Shown: positions 1-6,610 of the stretch, one piece after another
How the letters are laid out: every line of letters starts with the position of its first letter
Position numbering within the stretch: position 1 is the first letter of the stretch
From: Flavobacterium ginsengisoli
GTDB taxonomy: Bacteria; Bacteroidota; Bacteroidia; Flavobacteriales; Flavobacteriaceae
Assembly: GCF_029625315.1 (NCBI RefSeq)
Contig: NZ_CP121110.1
Coordinates: forward strand, 5,066,501 to 5,130,500
Length of the DNA stretch: 64,000 bases
Reading direction: 5' to 3'
Translations under genes and position numbers: made by a program
The notes under the pieces: model-generated
Databases searched by the model: none
What the model saw: the letters and a program-made list of their open reading frames with translations, nothing else
Told to the model about the DNA's origin: nothing

Positions 1-212
1 ATAAAAAATAGAAAATAATATTTCGTTTGGATTTTGAAGTTGATCACGATAGGTTTCAAAACTGTCAATCATTTCTTTTAAATGCGTGAGATTATGATAA
101 TGTCTTGATTTTTGGAATATGCCTTTTCTAAATTCAACCAGTTTTGCTGAATTTCATTTGCTGAAAAGCCAATATTCGAAAGCAATTCAGAATAGATTTT
201 CTCTAAATTCAT
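1..212 (-). CDS. Predicted HD-superfamily metal-dependent phosphohydrolase, N-terminal part, frameshifted
   Basis: The gene starts at ATG 212 and runs off the left edge. The first 35 or so codons give MNLEKIYSELLSNIGFSANE and then a helical segment. After a shift at the A5 run (T5 at 109-113 on the plus strand) the frame continues RHYHNLTHLKEMIDSFETYR, which matches the HYHNxxH start typical of small predicted HD phosphohydrolases. One missing A would restore the frame as YSKKSRHYHN, so a sequencing indel is more likely than decay. The catalytic HD residues lie outside the window. Substrate unknown. It is divergent from the RNA-repair island and may not belong to it. Confidence 0.6.
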
Positions 213-245
213 GTTGTTTTTTACTCAAATTTAAAATTCTTTTTT

Positions 246-285
246 TACTGCGCAAAATAATTGCGTAGTAGTTTTAAAATCTTTG
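246..285 (+). promoter_or_regulatory. Promoter-operator module, copy 1
   Basis: An imperfect palindrome TACTGCGCAA-AATAA-TTGCGTAGTA (246-270) is followed by AATCTTTG (278-285). The right half-site TTGCG begins 21 nt before the TTTG, the same spacing as in the other copies (333, 3259, 18334). AATCTTTG resembles the Bacteroidetes -7 element TAnnTTTG. After it comes an AAGAAAYAAAA segment shared with copies 2 and 4. Inference: operator plus promoter for the array 1 transcript. Confidence 0.6.
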
Positions 286-334
286 CTCAAGAAATAAAAC
301 AAAAAGTATTTCTAAAAAATGAAACAAAAATTTT

Positions 335-373
335 ACTACGCAAAATAACTGCGCACTAGTTTAAAAATCTTTG
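335..373 (+). promoter_or_regulatory. Promoter-operator module, copy 2
   Basis: ACTACGCAAAATAACTGCGC then ACTAGT, followed by AATCTTTG at 366-373. CTGCG begins at 349, again 21 nt before TTTG. It lies in tandem with copy 1, only about 90 nt downstream. The left half is shorter than in copies 1 and 4 (ACTACGCA), so it pairs with a bulge. It is the nearer promoter candidate for the tRNA-like array that starts at 423. Confidence 0.6.
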
Positions 374-501
374 TTCAGGAAATAAAAACAAACGTTCATA
401 GAAATAAAAAAAGAATAAAATAGGTCAAGTTTGAGTTACTTCGAAAACACTTTCCAATGTACACACTTACACCATTACCTTTTTATTTTATAATCATAAT
501 T

Positions 502-619
502 GAGGCAGTAGCTCAGCGGTTAGAGCAGGTAGTTTTGAAATTATCCATCAAAGGTCAATCAAAACTTACTTCGTACACTTTTAATGTCCGGGTCATGGGT
601 TCGAATCCCATCTGCTTCA
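502..619 (+). tRNA. Interrupted tRNA-like gene (insert between anticodon region and T-arm)
   Basis: The acceptor strands GAGGCAG (502-508) and CTGCTTC (612-618) pair along all seven positions with one wobble. The D-arm GCTC/GAGC (511-526) and T-arm ATGGG-TTCGAAT-CCCAT (595-611) are perfect, and A619 is a plausible discriminator. Between them is about 40 nt more than a tRNA needs, including repeat copy 2 (553-572). The expected anticodon stem is not intact: GGTAGTTTTGA (529-539) pairs better with the TCAAAAC of the inserted repeat. Either a degenerate tRNA invaded by the repeat, or a precursor with an excisable segment. Anticodon not assignable. Confidence 0.6.
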
Positions 620-627
620 CAATTAAT

Positions 628-689
628 GGTCAATTAAAACTTACTTCAGACAACGGCTACTTTCGGTTCGAATCCGAACATAGTTTTAA
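628..689 (+). ncRNA. tRNA-like module of array 1 (T-arm unit)
   Basis: This unit starts with repeat copy 3. Its variable heptamer TTAAAAC (634-640) pairs perfectly with GTTTTAA (683-689). Inside the stem is a perfect T-arm, TTCGG-TTCGAAT-CCGAA, ending four bases before the closing strand. No D-arm or anticodon arm is recognisable. It looks like a minimal acceptor plus T-arm mimic. Confidence 0.5.
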
Positions 690-713
690 AATCATCATTA
701 ATAAAAAAACGAG

Positions 714-773
714 GGTCAAAATTAGCTTACTTCTTGGGGAAACCCGCAAACTTCCAATTTGAATCAGCTAATT
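714..773 (+). ncRNA. tRNA-like module of array 1 (GNRA hairpin unit)
   Basis: Starts with repeat copy 4. AAATTAGC (719-726) pairs with GCTAATTT (767-774). The interior holds a small hairpin GGG-GAAA-CCC and the sequence TTTGAATC, which is close to a degenerate T-loop. Same outline as the other modules, but weaker tRNA resemblance. Confidence 0.4.
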
Positions 774-791
774 TATTACACTCCAATTTCA

Positions 792-841
792 GGTCAAGTG
801 TTTCTTACTTCAAAAATCTTTTAGGTAGAACTCAGAAACGC
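792..841 (+). ncRNA. tRNA-like module of array 1 (last unit, before the RING/TerD gene)
   Basis: Starts with repeat copy 5. GTGTTTC (798-804) pairs with GAAACGC (835-841) through one G-U pair. The interior GGTAGAACTCAG resembles a tRNA D-arm start. It ends 30 nt before the ATG at 872, so array 1 is probably the 5' leader of that mRNA or is processed from it. Confidence 0.4.
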
Positions 842-871
842 AATTATCTAAATTTTAAAAATTAAAAAAAA

Positions 872-3112
872 ATGAAAACAAAAGAATTATTAAAAATCAG
901 TTTACGTCAAAATGCTATTTTCATTCCGTCAGAAATGATTGCGAATGACGTTAAAAATTTATCAGGAACAACATCAGTTTTGTTAGCCAATGTTTCAAAA
1001 CTTGGATTTACATTTTCTGAAACTTTGCTTCACGCTTTAAACAATGTGAGCCCAACTTATAAAATCGAGGTTTTAGAAGTTTTAAGAGAAGTGTTAGGAA
1101 CAGATAAAAACTGGACGCCATTGGTAAAAGAATGGAATGTTCCAACAGGTGAATCTGTTTTAGATCATATTATCACATATTTCGGAAATGTTTTTAAAAC
1201 TAAAAACGGAACAACTTTACAATGCGGACATATTATCCCTGATAATACTTTTCCATTAGAAAGATACAACGGTTGTCCGTTCTGCGGAACTCCGTTTGAA
1301 TTTGGAAAATTAGAAAATATCGGACAAGGAAGCAAATTGAAAATGTTGGAATTGTGGACAGAAAAAGATTTAAATGATTTCTATATATCGTTATTGCAAT
1401 CTAAAACCGCTTTAGACGCTACTCAGGTAGATAGTTTAAAAATGGCGATGCACTATTTGCCTTTACCAAAAGCTGAAGTAGCAATGAAGGAAACTTTAAT
1501 GCTGGTGATCGATCTTTTGATTGAAAATGGTAAAGAAAATGAGGCTTCTCAGTTTTTGAAAACACCAACAGATATCTTACGATACTTGTGGTATAAAAAC
1601 ACAGGAATACTTCAGATTATCGAGCCAAAAACGATTATCAAAAGAACATCAAAAAATGCTCAGCATTTCTACAATGTTTTAGATACGAGCGTTCAGGCCA
1701 GAATTGCATCAACAAATGATTTGAAACTAAAATATTCCCGAAAAGAATGTTTAATGGTGGCAAATTGGTTGAACAATATGAACATGGATGTTGAAGCGAT
1801 GTGCGAGACCATGCATCCAAAAAGAGGAATGTGGGTTCGTTTTATCCGAGCGTTGCGTTTGGCAGAATACAGCAAAAGAAAAGGGTTTGAGAAATTGAAT
1901 TTTTTAATGGATGTATTCTACAACCAAGTGTACGATGTTTGGCAAAGCAAAGTAGATTCGTCAAGATTGAAATTTGATGCCGATAAAACATTTGCCTTAT
2001 TGAAACAGCGTCCAGGATTATTTGCACGTTCGTTATTCTCAAACATGCTTTGGTTTGGAGCAGAGGAAACTATTGCTCATTTTGAAGAAATCATCGATAA
2101 AGTTCCGGCTCGATTGGTGTTTACTTTGAACATGTATGCTCAAAATTATTTTGATAAAAACATGCAGAGAAGTGTGAAACCTTTGGGTGGAACAAACAAA
2201 CGAATTGAAGCAAATCAGTTATTAGGATTATACGAAGATTTTCAGTTGGAAGCAATGAAAAACCAAATCGAAGAATTGTGTCTTTTGGCCATGAAAAAAC
2301 GATTTGCAAAAATTGCGAACACCAACAAAACAATCTATATAGATCCGCAATTGTTTAATATTCCAGTTTCTATAGGAGATCGAAGCGAAACCGTTCAGGA
2401 TTTACCAGTTGCTTTAATGGGAACACGTTTCACAGTTGAAGGAAACGAAGTTAGATTGTTCATGCAATGGGGAAAAGATTTGCCAGCACAACATTTAGAT
2501 ATGGATTTGAGCTGTCAGATTGCATACGAAGATCGCTTAGATATTTGTTCTTTCAGCCGATTGACAACTACAGGTTGTCAGCATAGTGGTGATATCCGAA
2601 GCATTCCGAATAAAATTGGAACAGCCGAATATATCAACATCAATATCGATGAATTAGCGAAAGCTAAAGCTAAATTTGTAACTTTTACTTGCAACGCGTA
2701 CAGTAACGGAAGTATTACGCCAAATTTGGTTGTAGGTTGGATGAATAGCAAACACCCGATGAAAATTTCGGAGAAAACAGGTGTAGCATACGATCCGTCG
2801 TGTGTTGATCATCAGGTTCGTGTGACGCAAAATGTTGCCAAAGGTTTGGTTTTTGGAGTGTTGGATGTAGCCAAAAGAGAAATCGTTTGGTTAGAGATGA
2901 CTTTCGGAGGTCAGGTTGTTGGTGGATTGGATTTCAAAGGCGTTCAGGCGTTGTTGTCAAAACTAAACAGCAAATTGAATATTGGTAGTTTGTTACAGCT
3001 TAAAGCGGAAGCCCAAGGTTTAACAATCACCGAAAATGAAATTGCTGATGAAGTTTACACAGCACAATGGGCGATGAACCCAGCGGTTGTTACACAATTA
3101 TTGGTAGATTAG
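872..3112 (+). CDS. RING-like / TerD-like domain protein of the MXAN_6230/SCO0854 type
   Basis: 746 aa. Residues about 117-142 carry a compact RING-like zinc motif (CGH ... CPFCGTPF). The middle, about 160-500, is predicted all-helical, as in HEAT-like or TROVE-like scaffolds. The last third, about 515-690, resembles a TerD beta-sandwich (DMDLSCQIAYEDR, then FTCNAYSNGSITPNLVVGWM). Proteins of this make-up occur beside RtcB in bacterial RNA-repair loci (family knowledge). It starts 30 nt after the tRNA-like array, with an A-rich leader and no Shine-Dalgarno. rtcB follows about 200 nt downstream under its own promoter module. Role inferred: a scaffold or ubiquitin-like-system component handling damaged RNA. 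No enzymatic residues are identified, and no true TROVE/vWA Ro60 architecture is visible. Confidence 0.7.
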   Translation: MKTKELLKISLRQNAIFIPSEMIANDVKNLSGTTSVLLANVSKLGFTFSETLLHALNNVSPTYKIEVLEVLREVLGTDKNWTPLVKEWNVPTGESVLDHIITYFGNVFKTKNGTTLQCGHIIPDNTFPLERYNGCPFCGTPFEFGKLENIGQGSKLKMLELWTEKDLNDFYISLLQSKTALDATQVDSLKMAMHYLPLPKAEVAMKETLMLVIDLLIENGKENEASQFLKTPTDILRYLWYKNTGILQIIEPKTIIKRTSKNAQHFYNVLDTSVQARIASTNDLKLKYSRKECLMVANWLNNMNMDVEAMCETMHPKRGMWVRFIRALRLAEYSKRKGFEKLNFLMDVFYNQVYDVWQSKVDSSRLKFDADKTFALLKQRPGLFARSLFSNMLWFGAEETIAHFEEIIDKVPARLVFTLNMYAQNYFDKNMQRSVKPLGGTNKRIEANQLLGLYEDFQLEAMKNQIEELCLLAMKKRFAKIANTNKTIYIDPQLFNIPVSIGDRSETVQDLPVALMGTRFTVEGNEVRLFMQWGKDLPAQHLDMDLSCQIAYEDRLDICSFSRLTTTGCQHSGDIRSIPNKIGTAEYININIDELAKAKAKFVTFTCNAYSNGSITPNLVVGWMNSKHPMKISEKTGVAYDPSCVDHQVRVTQNVAKGLVFGVLDVAKREIVWLEMTFGGQVVGGLDFKGVQALLSKLNSKLNIGSLLQLKAEAQGLTITENEIADEVYTAQWAMNPAVVTQLLVD

Positions 3113-3156
3113 TGGCAAAGGTTCATAGTAACAAAGTGACAAAGGTTTTAATATTT

Positions 3157-3251
3157 CACGCAGATTTAAAAAGATTTTAGCAGATAAGCACAGATTATTT
3201 ATCAAAAAAAATCCTTTTAGATCTGCTTAAATCTGCAAAATCTGCGTGAAA
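3157..3251. repeat. Intergenic inverted repeat (Flavobacterium 'CACGCAGATT' type)
   Basis: ATTTCACGCAGATTT at the left end and AAATCTGCGTGAAAT at the right end are perfect inverted arms, with further pairing inside (TTTTAGCAGAT / ATCTGCTTAAA). It could form a long hairpin in the RNA between the RING/TerD gene and rtcB and may act as a terminator or processing site. Relatives with other arm sequences occur at 41046 and 46880. Confidence 0.6.
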
Positions 3252-3258
3252 TAAAATC

Positions 3259-3294
3259 TACGCAAAATAACTGCGCAGTAGTAATTAACCTTTG
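3259..3294 (+). promoter_or_regulatory. Promoter-operator module upstream of rtcB, copy 3
   Basis: CTACGCAAAATAACTGCGCA-GTAG followed by AACCTTTG (3287-3294). CTGCG begins at 3271, 20 nt before TTTG, matching the other three copies. The rtcB ATG is 23 nt beyond TTTG, so the mRNA leader would be only about 15 nt. This links rtcB to the same regulator as the two tRNA-like arrays. Confidence 0.6.
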
Positions 3295-3316
3295 TACTAT
3301 CAAAAAAATAGAAATC

Positions 3317-4738
3317 ATGAGTACACAAATAAACGGTACAGATATATTAGAATTAGGATTCCCAGAAGGAAAAATAATTGGGATTGCCTTAAAAATAAAC
3401 AGCAAGAGAAATGGATTCACAAGAGACGAAATGATCACAAATTTCAAAAACGTCTTAGAAACTCCAGAGAATTATATCGACGATAAAATCTTCAGCAAAC
3501 TGGCTGTTGCTTTAATCGAAAAATCGAATGAAAAACCAGAAGATTTCATTGCTTTAAATCAGAATCCGAATGCGTATTCGGCTTACGGATTGGATCATAT
3601 CGAAGACGGAGCCAGAAAGCAAATGGAAGTCGCCATGAAACTGCCTGTTACGGTTGCCGGAGCTTTAATGCCAGACGCGCACCAAGGTTACGGATTGCCG
3701 ATTGGCGGAGTTTTAGCAACGAAAAATGCCATTATTCCGTATGGTGTTGGAGTTGATATTGGGTGTAGAATGGCGTTGTCGGTTTATGATATTCCAGAAG
3801 CTTTTTACTTTGAAAACGAAGCTAAATTCAAAAAGGAATTAATTGCGAATTCTATTTTTGGAGCAGGTCACGGATTTCACGGTCAGTACAAATCAGATCA
3901 TGCGGTTTTGGAGAACGAAACTTTCAATATGAATCCGTTTGTGAAGAATTTGAAAGATAAAGCTTGGTCGCAATTAGGATCTTCGGGTGGTGGAAATCAC
4001 TTTGTGGAATTCGGAATCATGGAATTTGCGCAAGACGATGCGGTTTTAAATATCCCAAAAGGAAAATACGTCGCTTTGTTAACGCATTCTGGTTCACGTG
4101 GAATGGGAGCAACCATTGCTGGACATTATACCAAAATCGCCAAAGAGGAATGCAGACTTCCAGAAGTGGCAAAAAACTTAGCGTACTTGGATATGAATTC
4201 GCAATTGGGACAGGAATACTGGATGGCAATGAATTTGGCGGGAGATTACGCTTCGGCTTGTCACGAGATTATCCATAACAAAATGGAACGCGCTTTGGGT
4301 GCGACGATTTTAGCAAAAGTCGAAAACCACCATAATTTCGCCTGGAAAGAAATCTGGAACGGCGAAGAAGTGATCGTACATAGAAAAGGAGCAACTCCAG
4401 CCGGAAAAGGCGTAATGGGAATCATTCCGGGAAGTATGACCGCACCGGGATTTTTGGTTAGAGGAAAAGGCGAGGAGAACGCCATTAATTCGGCTTCGCA
4501 TGGAGCAGGAAGACAAATGAGCAGAACCCAAGCCATAAAAAACATCACACAATCTGAAATGAAATCTATCCTGAGAGATCATGGCGTTACGCTTATCGGA
4601 GCGGGTCTAGACGAAGCTCCAATGGCCTATAAAGATATCAATCAGGTCATGGAAGCGCAGCAGGATTTGGTGGATGTGGTAGCGAAGTTTACACCGAAAT
4701 TAGTGAGAATGGCGGATGATGGGAGTAAAGAAGATTAG
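3317..4738 (+). CDS. rtcB: RNA ligase RtcB (3'-phosphate/5'-OH, GTP- and Mn-dependent)
   Basis: 473 aa, full length for the family. RtcB seals RNA 2',3'-cyclic phosphate or 3'-phosphate ends to 5'-OH ends, the break type left by anticodon nucleases and RNase toxins. Metal and GTP site motifs appear in order: MPDAHQGYG, GVDIGCR (about 145-151), SSGGGNHFVEFG, THSGSRGMG, ENHHNF, and SHGAGRQMSR, whose histidine (about residue 395) is guanylylated. No archease gene is in the window. It has its own copy of the shared promoter module, and a TatD nuclease gene follows after an intergenic hairpin. The assignment is firm; the physiological substrate is inferred to be tRNA because of the neighbouring tRNA-like arrays. 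Confidence 0.97.
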   Translation: MSTQINGTDILELGFPEGKIIGIALKINSKRNGFTRDEMITNFKNVLETPENYIDDKIFSKLAVALIEKSNEKPEDFIALNQNPNAYSAYGLDHIEDGARKQMEVAMKLPVTVAGALMPDAHQGYGLPIGGVLATKNAIIPYGVGVDIGCRMALSVYDIPEAFYFENEAKFKKELIANSIFGAGHGFHGQYKSDHAVLENETFNMNPFVKNLKDKAWSQLGSSGGGNHFVEFGIMEFAQDDAVLNIPKGKYVALLTHSGSRGMGATIAGHYTKIAKEECRLPEVAKNLAYLDMNSQLGQEYWMAMNLAGDYASACHEIIHNKMERALGATILAKVENHHNFAWKEIWNGEEVIVHRKGATPAGKGVMGIIPGSMTAPGFLVRGKGEENAINSASHGAGRQMSRTQAIKNITQSEMKSILRDHGVTLIGAGLDEAPMAYKDINQVMEAQQDLVDVVAKFTPKLVRMADDGSKED

Positions 4739-4739
4739 T

Positions 4740-5032
4740 TTTTTGAGATGCTGAGGTTCTAAGATGCTAAGATTCTAAGGTTTCTCATCACAGCGATTAT
4801 CCTCATTTTATGTCATTTCGACGTAAGGAGAAATCTCCACAAGTAGCTCCGCAACGTGAGTCCAATCTTTGTAGAGTTTCTCGCGAAGATTTCTCCTTCG
4901 TCGAAATGACAAATATTACGCTTAAAAAACTTTGCGTCCTAGCGCCTTAGTGGCAAAAAATAAATAATTTAAGGCAACAGAGAGAAAAAACTTAGAATCT
5001 TAGCCTCTTAGAACCTTAGCAACTTTTAAAAA
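4740..5032. repeat. Gap with TTAG-rich inverted repeats around a REP-like hairpin
   Basis: Left part (4745-4785) reads GATGCTAAGATTCTAAGG and the right part (4988-5026) reads CTTAGAATCTTAGCCTCTTA, its approximate reverse complement. The REP-like hairpin at 4812-4910 and a GCGCCTTAGTGGCAAA motif lie between. The same TTAG-type repeats occur at 16625, 16797 and 58128. No gene seen. Confidence 0.6.
4812..4910. repeat. REP-like dispersed palindrome, copy 1
   Basis: Starts GTCATTTCGACGTAAGGAGA and ends with the inverted form TTTCTCCTTCGTCGAAATGAC after a central AACG/CAATCTTTG loop region. About 100 bp, and highly similar to copies at 9673-9774 and 45196-45293. Non-coding, always intergenic; a REP/MITE-like element of the genus. 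Confidence 0.8.
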
Positions 5033-5033
5033 A

Positions 5034-5831
5034 ATGAATTACATAGACATAGGAATCAACCTAACCAACAAACAATTCCAAAACGACATAGACGATGTCA
5101 TACAAGACGCGCTCGACGCCGATGTATCGCAAATGATACTCACAGGCACCAGCGTACGAAATAGCGAAGAATCTGCTAAGATTGCGAGGCAGTATCCGGG
5201 CGTGTTGTACGCTACGGCGGGAATACATCCGCATGATGCGAAGAGTTTTGATGCGCAGAGTATTTCGAAACTTAGGAAATTATTAGAACTGAAACACGTC
5301 GTTTCGGTTGGCGAATGCGGACTCGATTTTGATCGCGACTTTTCGCCTCGAAACAAACAGGAAGAATGTTACAAAGCCCAGCTCGAATTGGCGATTGAAG
5401 TACAGAAACCTTTGTTTTTGCACGAAAGAAACGCTTTTAGTTCGTTTATGAATATCACAAAAGACTATCTTCCGAAACTGCCAAAAGCCGTTGTGCATTG
5501 TTTTACGGGAACTTTGCAAGAAGCCAAAACCTATCTCGATAACGGATTTTATCTCGGTTTTACGGGAGCGATTTCAGATGTCAAACGTTTCAGCCATTTA
5601 AAAGAAGTCATTCAGTACGTACCGCTCGACCAAATGATGATTGAAACCGATGCGCCGTTTATGCTTCCTAAAAATGTCCCGAACAGCCTCTTGAAGAAAT
5701 ACCACGAACGCCGTTGCGAACCTGCTTTTCTGCCGTATGTTGCCGGAACAATTGCACAGTTTAAAGGGATTACTTTAGCTAAAGTAGCAGAGGAAACGAC
5801 GAGGAATTCTAAAAGCTTTTTTGGAATTTAA
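5034..5831 (+). CDS. tatD: TatD family metal-dependent hydrolase (DNase)
   Basis: 265 aa, the usual length. TatD enzymes are TIM-barrel metallonucleases that trim DNA or RNA 3' ends. The family opening DIGINLTNKQF is present, followed by TAGIHPHDAKS, VGECGLDFDRDFSPR (the metal-binding Glu), the active-site FLHERNA, HCFTGT and ETDAPFMLP. Its metal ligands look complete, so it should be active. It is 295 nt from rtcB with a repeat between, so co-transcription is uncertain. A role in trimming damaged ends is possible but not shown. Confidence 0.93.
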   Translation: MNYIDIGINLTNKQFQNDIDDVIQDALDADVSQMILTGTSVRNSEESAKIARQYPGVLYATAGIHPHDAKSFDAQSISKLRKLLELKHVVSVGECGLDFDRDFSPRNKQEECYKAQLELAIEVQKPLFLHERNAFSSFMNITKDYLPKLPKAVVHCFTGTLQEAKTYLDNGFYLGFTGAISDVKRFSHLKEVIQYVPLDQMMIETDAPFMLPKNVPNSLLKKYHERRCEPAFLPYVAGTIAQFKGITLAKVAEETTRNSKSFFGI

Positions 5832-5890
5832 AGTTCACTGATTTTCAAAATGACATATTAATTGTAGGTTAATTTTTATATTTTTGTAAA

Positions 5891-6607
5891 ATGACTAGTC
5901 TTAAAAACAGAGGAAAAGAAGCAAGCGACGATGATTTATTCGGAACAGAGAAAATACAGTTTAAACTCAAAGAAGCTGTAACCGACTTGTCTTATTTTCT
6001 GAGTAGAGGTTATGGCGAAAAAGCAACATTAGCTTTAGTTGGAAACCGATATCGTTTAAATTCCCGACAGCAACAGGCAGTTCGCGGAATGAGCGCTTCT
6101 CAAAGTCAGATTGAAGATCGAAAATCTAAAGAAATTCAAAGTCAGGATTTAGAAGGAAAAGAAATTGCTATAGATGGTTTTAATGCTTTGATTTTGTTAG
6201 AAAGCATTTTATCAAACGCTTATGTTTTTAGAGGACAAGATGGATTCATTCGTGATTTGTCAAGTGTACACGGAACTTATAAAAGAGTGAAACAGACATC
6301 ACAGGCAATAGAAATAATTGCTGACTTCTACAAAAAAGAAAAGATAAAAACAATTTATTGGTTTTTTGATAAACCTGTTTCAAATAGCGGAAGATTGAAA
6401 AAGATGATTGAAGAAATAGCTTTAGAAAATCAATATGATTGGCAAGTGGAATTGGTTTATAATCCCGATAAAGTAATTGCAGAAAGCAATTGGATTGCTG
6501 TGACTTCTGATGCTTGGATTTTGGATAATGCTTCAGCTAATTTTAATTTGATGAAGTATATGCTGTTGAAAATGAATATAAAAGAAACTGTGATTTCTTG
6601 TGAATAA
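5891..6607 (+). CDS. DUF434 protein with PIN/NYN-like C-terminal part
   Basis: 238 aa. The N-terminal ~65 residues (LTDLSYFLSRGYGEKATL-like, then RYRLNSRQQQAVRG) match the short basic DUF434 domain. From about residue 92 (IAIDGFNALILLES) the protein looks like a PIN/NYN-type nuclease core with DG-N acidic positions, IYWFFDKPVSNSGR and SDAWILDN. Such proteins are candidate RNA nucleases and are found in RNA-repair neighbourhoods (family knowledge, moderate certainty). A TATTTTTG element at 5879-5886 sits only 5 nt before the ATG, so the mRNA may be almost leaderless. The next gene starts 3 nt after its stop, so the two are co-transcribed. Confidence 0.75.
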   Translation: MTSLKNRGKEASDDDLFGTEKIQFKLKEAVTDLSYFLSRGYGEKATLALVGNRYRLNSRQQQAVRGMSASQSQIEDRKSKEIQSQDLEGKEIAIDGFNALILLESILSNAYVFRGQDGFIRDLSSVHGTYKRVKQTSQAIEIIADFYKKEKIKTIYWFFDKPVSNSGRLKKMIEEIALENQYDWQVELVYNPDKVIAESNWIAVTSDAWILDNASANFNLMKYMLLKMNIKETVISCE

Positions 6608-6610
6608 ACA

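Larger units (their letters stand above)
423..811 (+). repeat. Five-copy 20-nt repeat GGTCAA-N7-TTACTTC
   Basis: Five copies at 423-442, 553-572, 628-647, 714-733 and 792-811, all exactly 20 nt, with invariant GGTCAA and TTACTTC and a seven-base variable middle: GTTTGAG, TCAAAAC, TTAAAAC, AATTAGC, GTGTTTC. Unit spacing after the first is 75-86 nt, which is tRNA-sized. For copies 3, 4 and 5 the variable heptamer is complementary to a downstream heptamer: GTTTTAA at 683-689, GCTAATT at 767-773, and GAAACGC at 835-841 (one wobble pair). For copy 2 the complement GTTTTGA lies upstream at 533-539. Different sequences keeping complementarity indicate conserved RNA stems. Not a family I recognise. 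Confidence 0.8.

Noticed and set aside
246..285. Sigma-54 promoter, as drives rtcBA with RtcR in enterobacteria
   Set aside because: No GG(N10)GC -24/-12 pattern at any of the four modules and no RtcR-like gene in the window.
457..762. Open frame of 101 codons over array 1
   Set aside because: It runs straight through the tRNA arms and four 20-nt repeats and has no domain-like composition; it is a by-product of a structured RNA region.
423..811. CRISPR array
   Set aside because: Repeats are bipartite with a variable middle, spacers contain tRNA arms and vary from 55 to 110 nt, and there is no cas gene.
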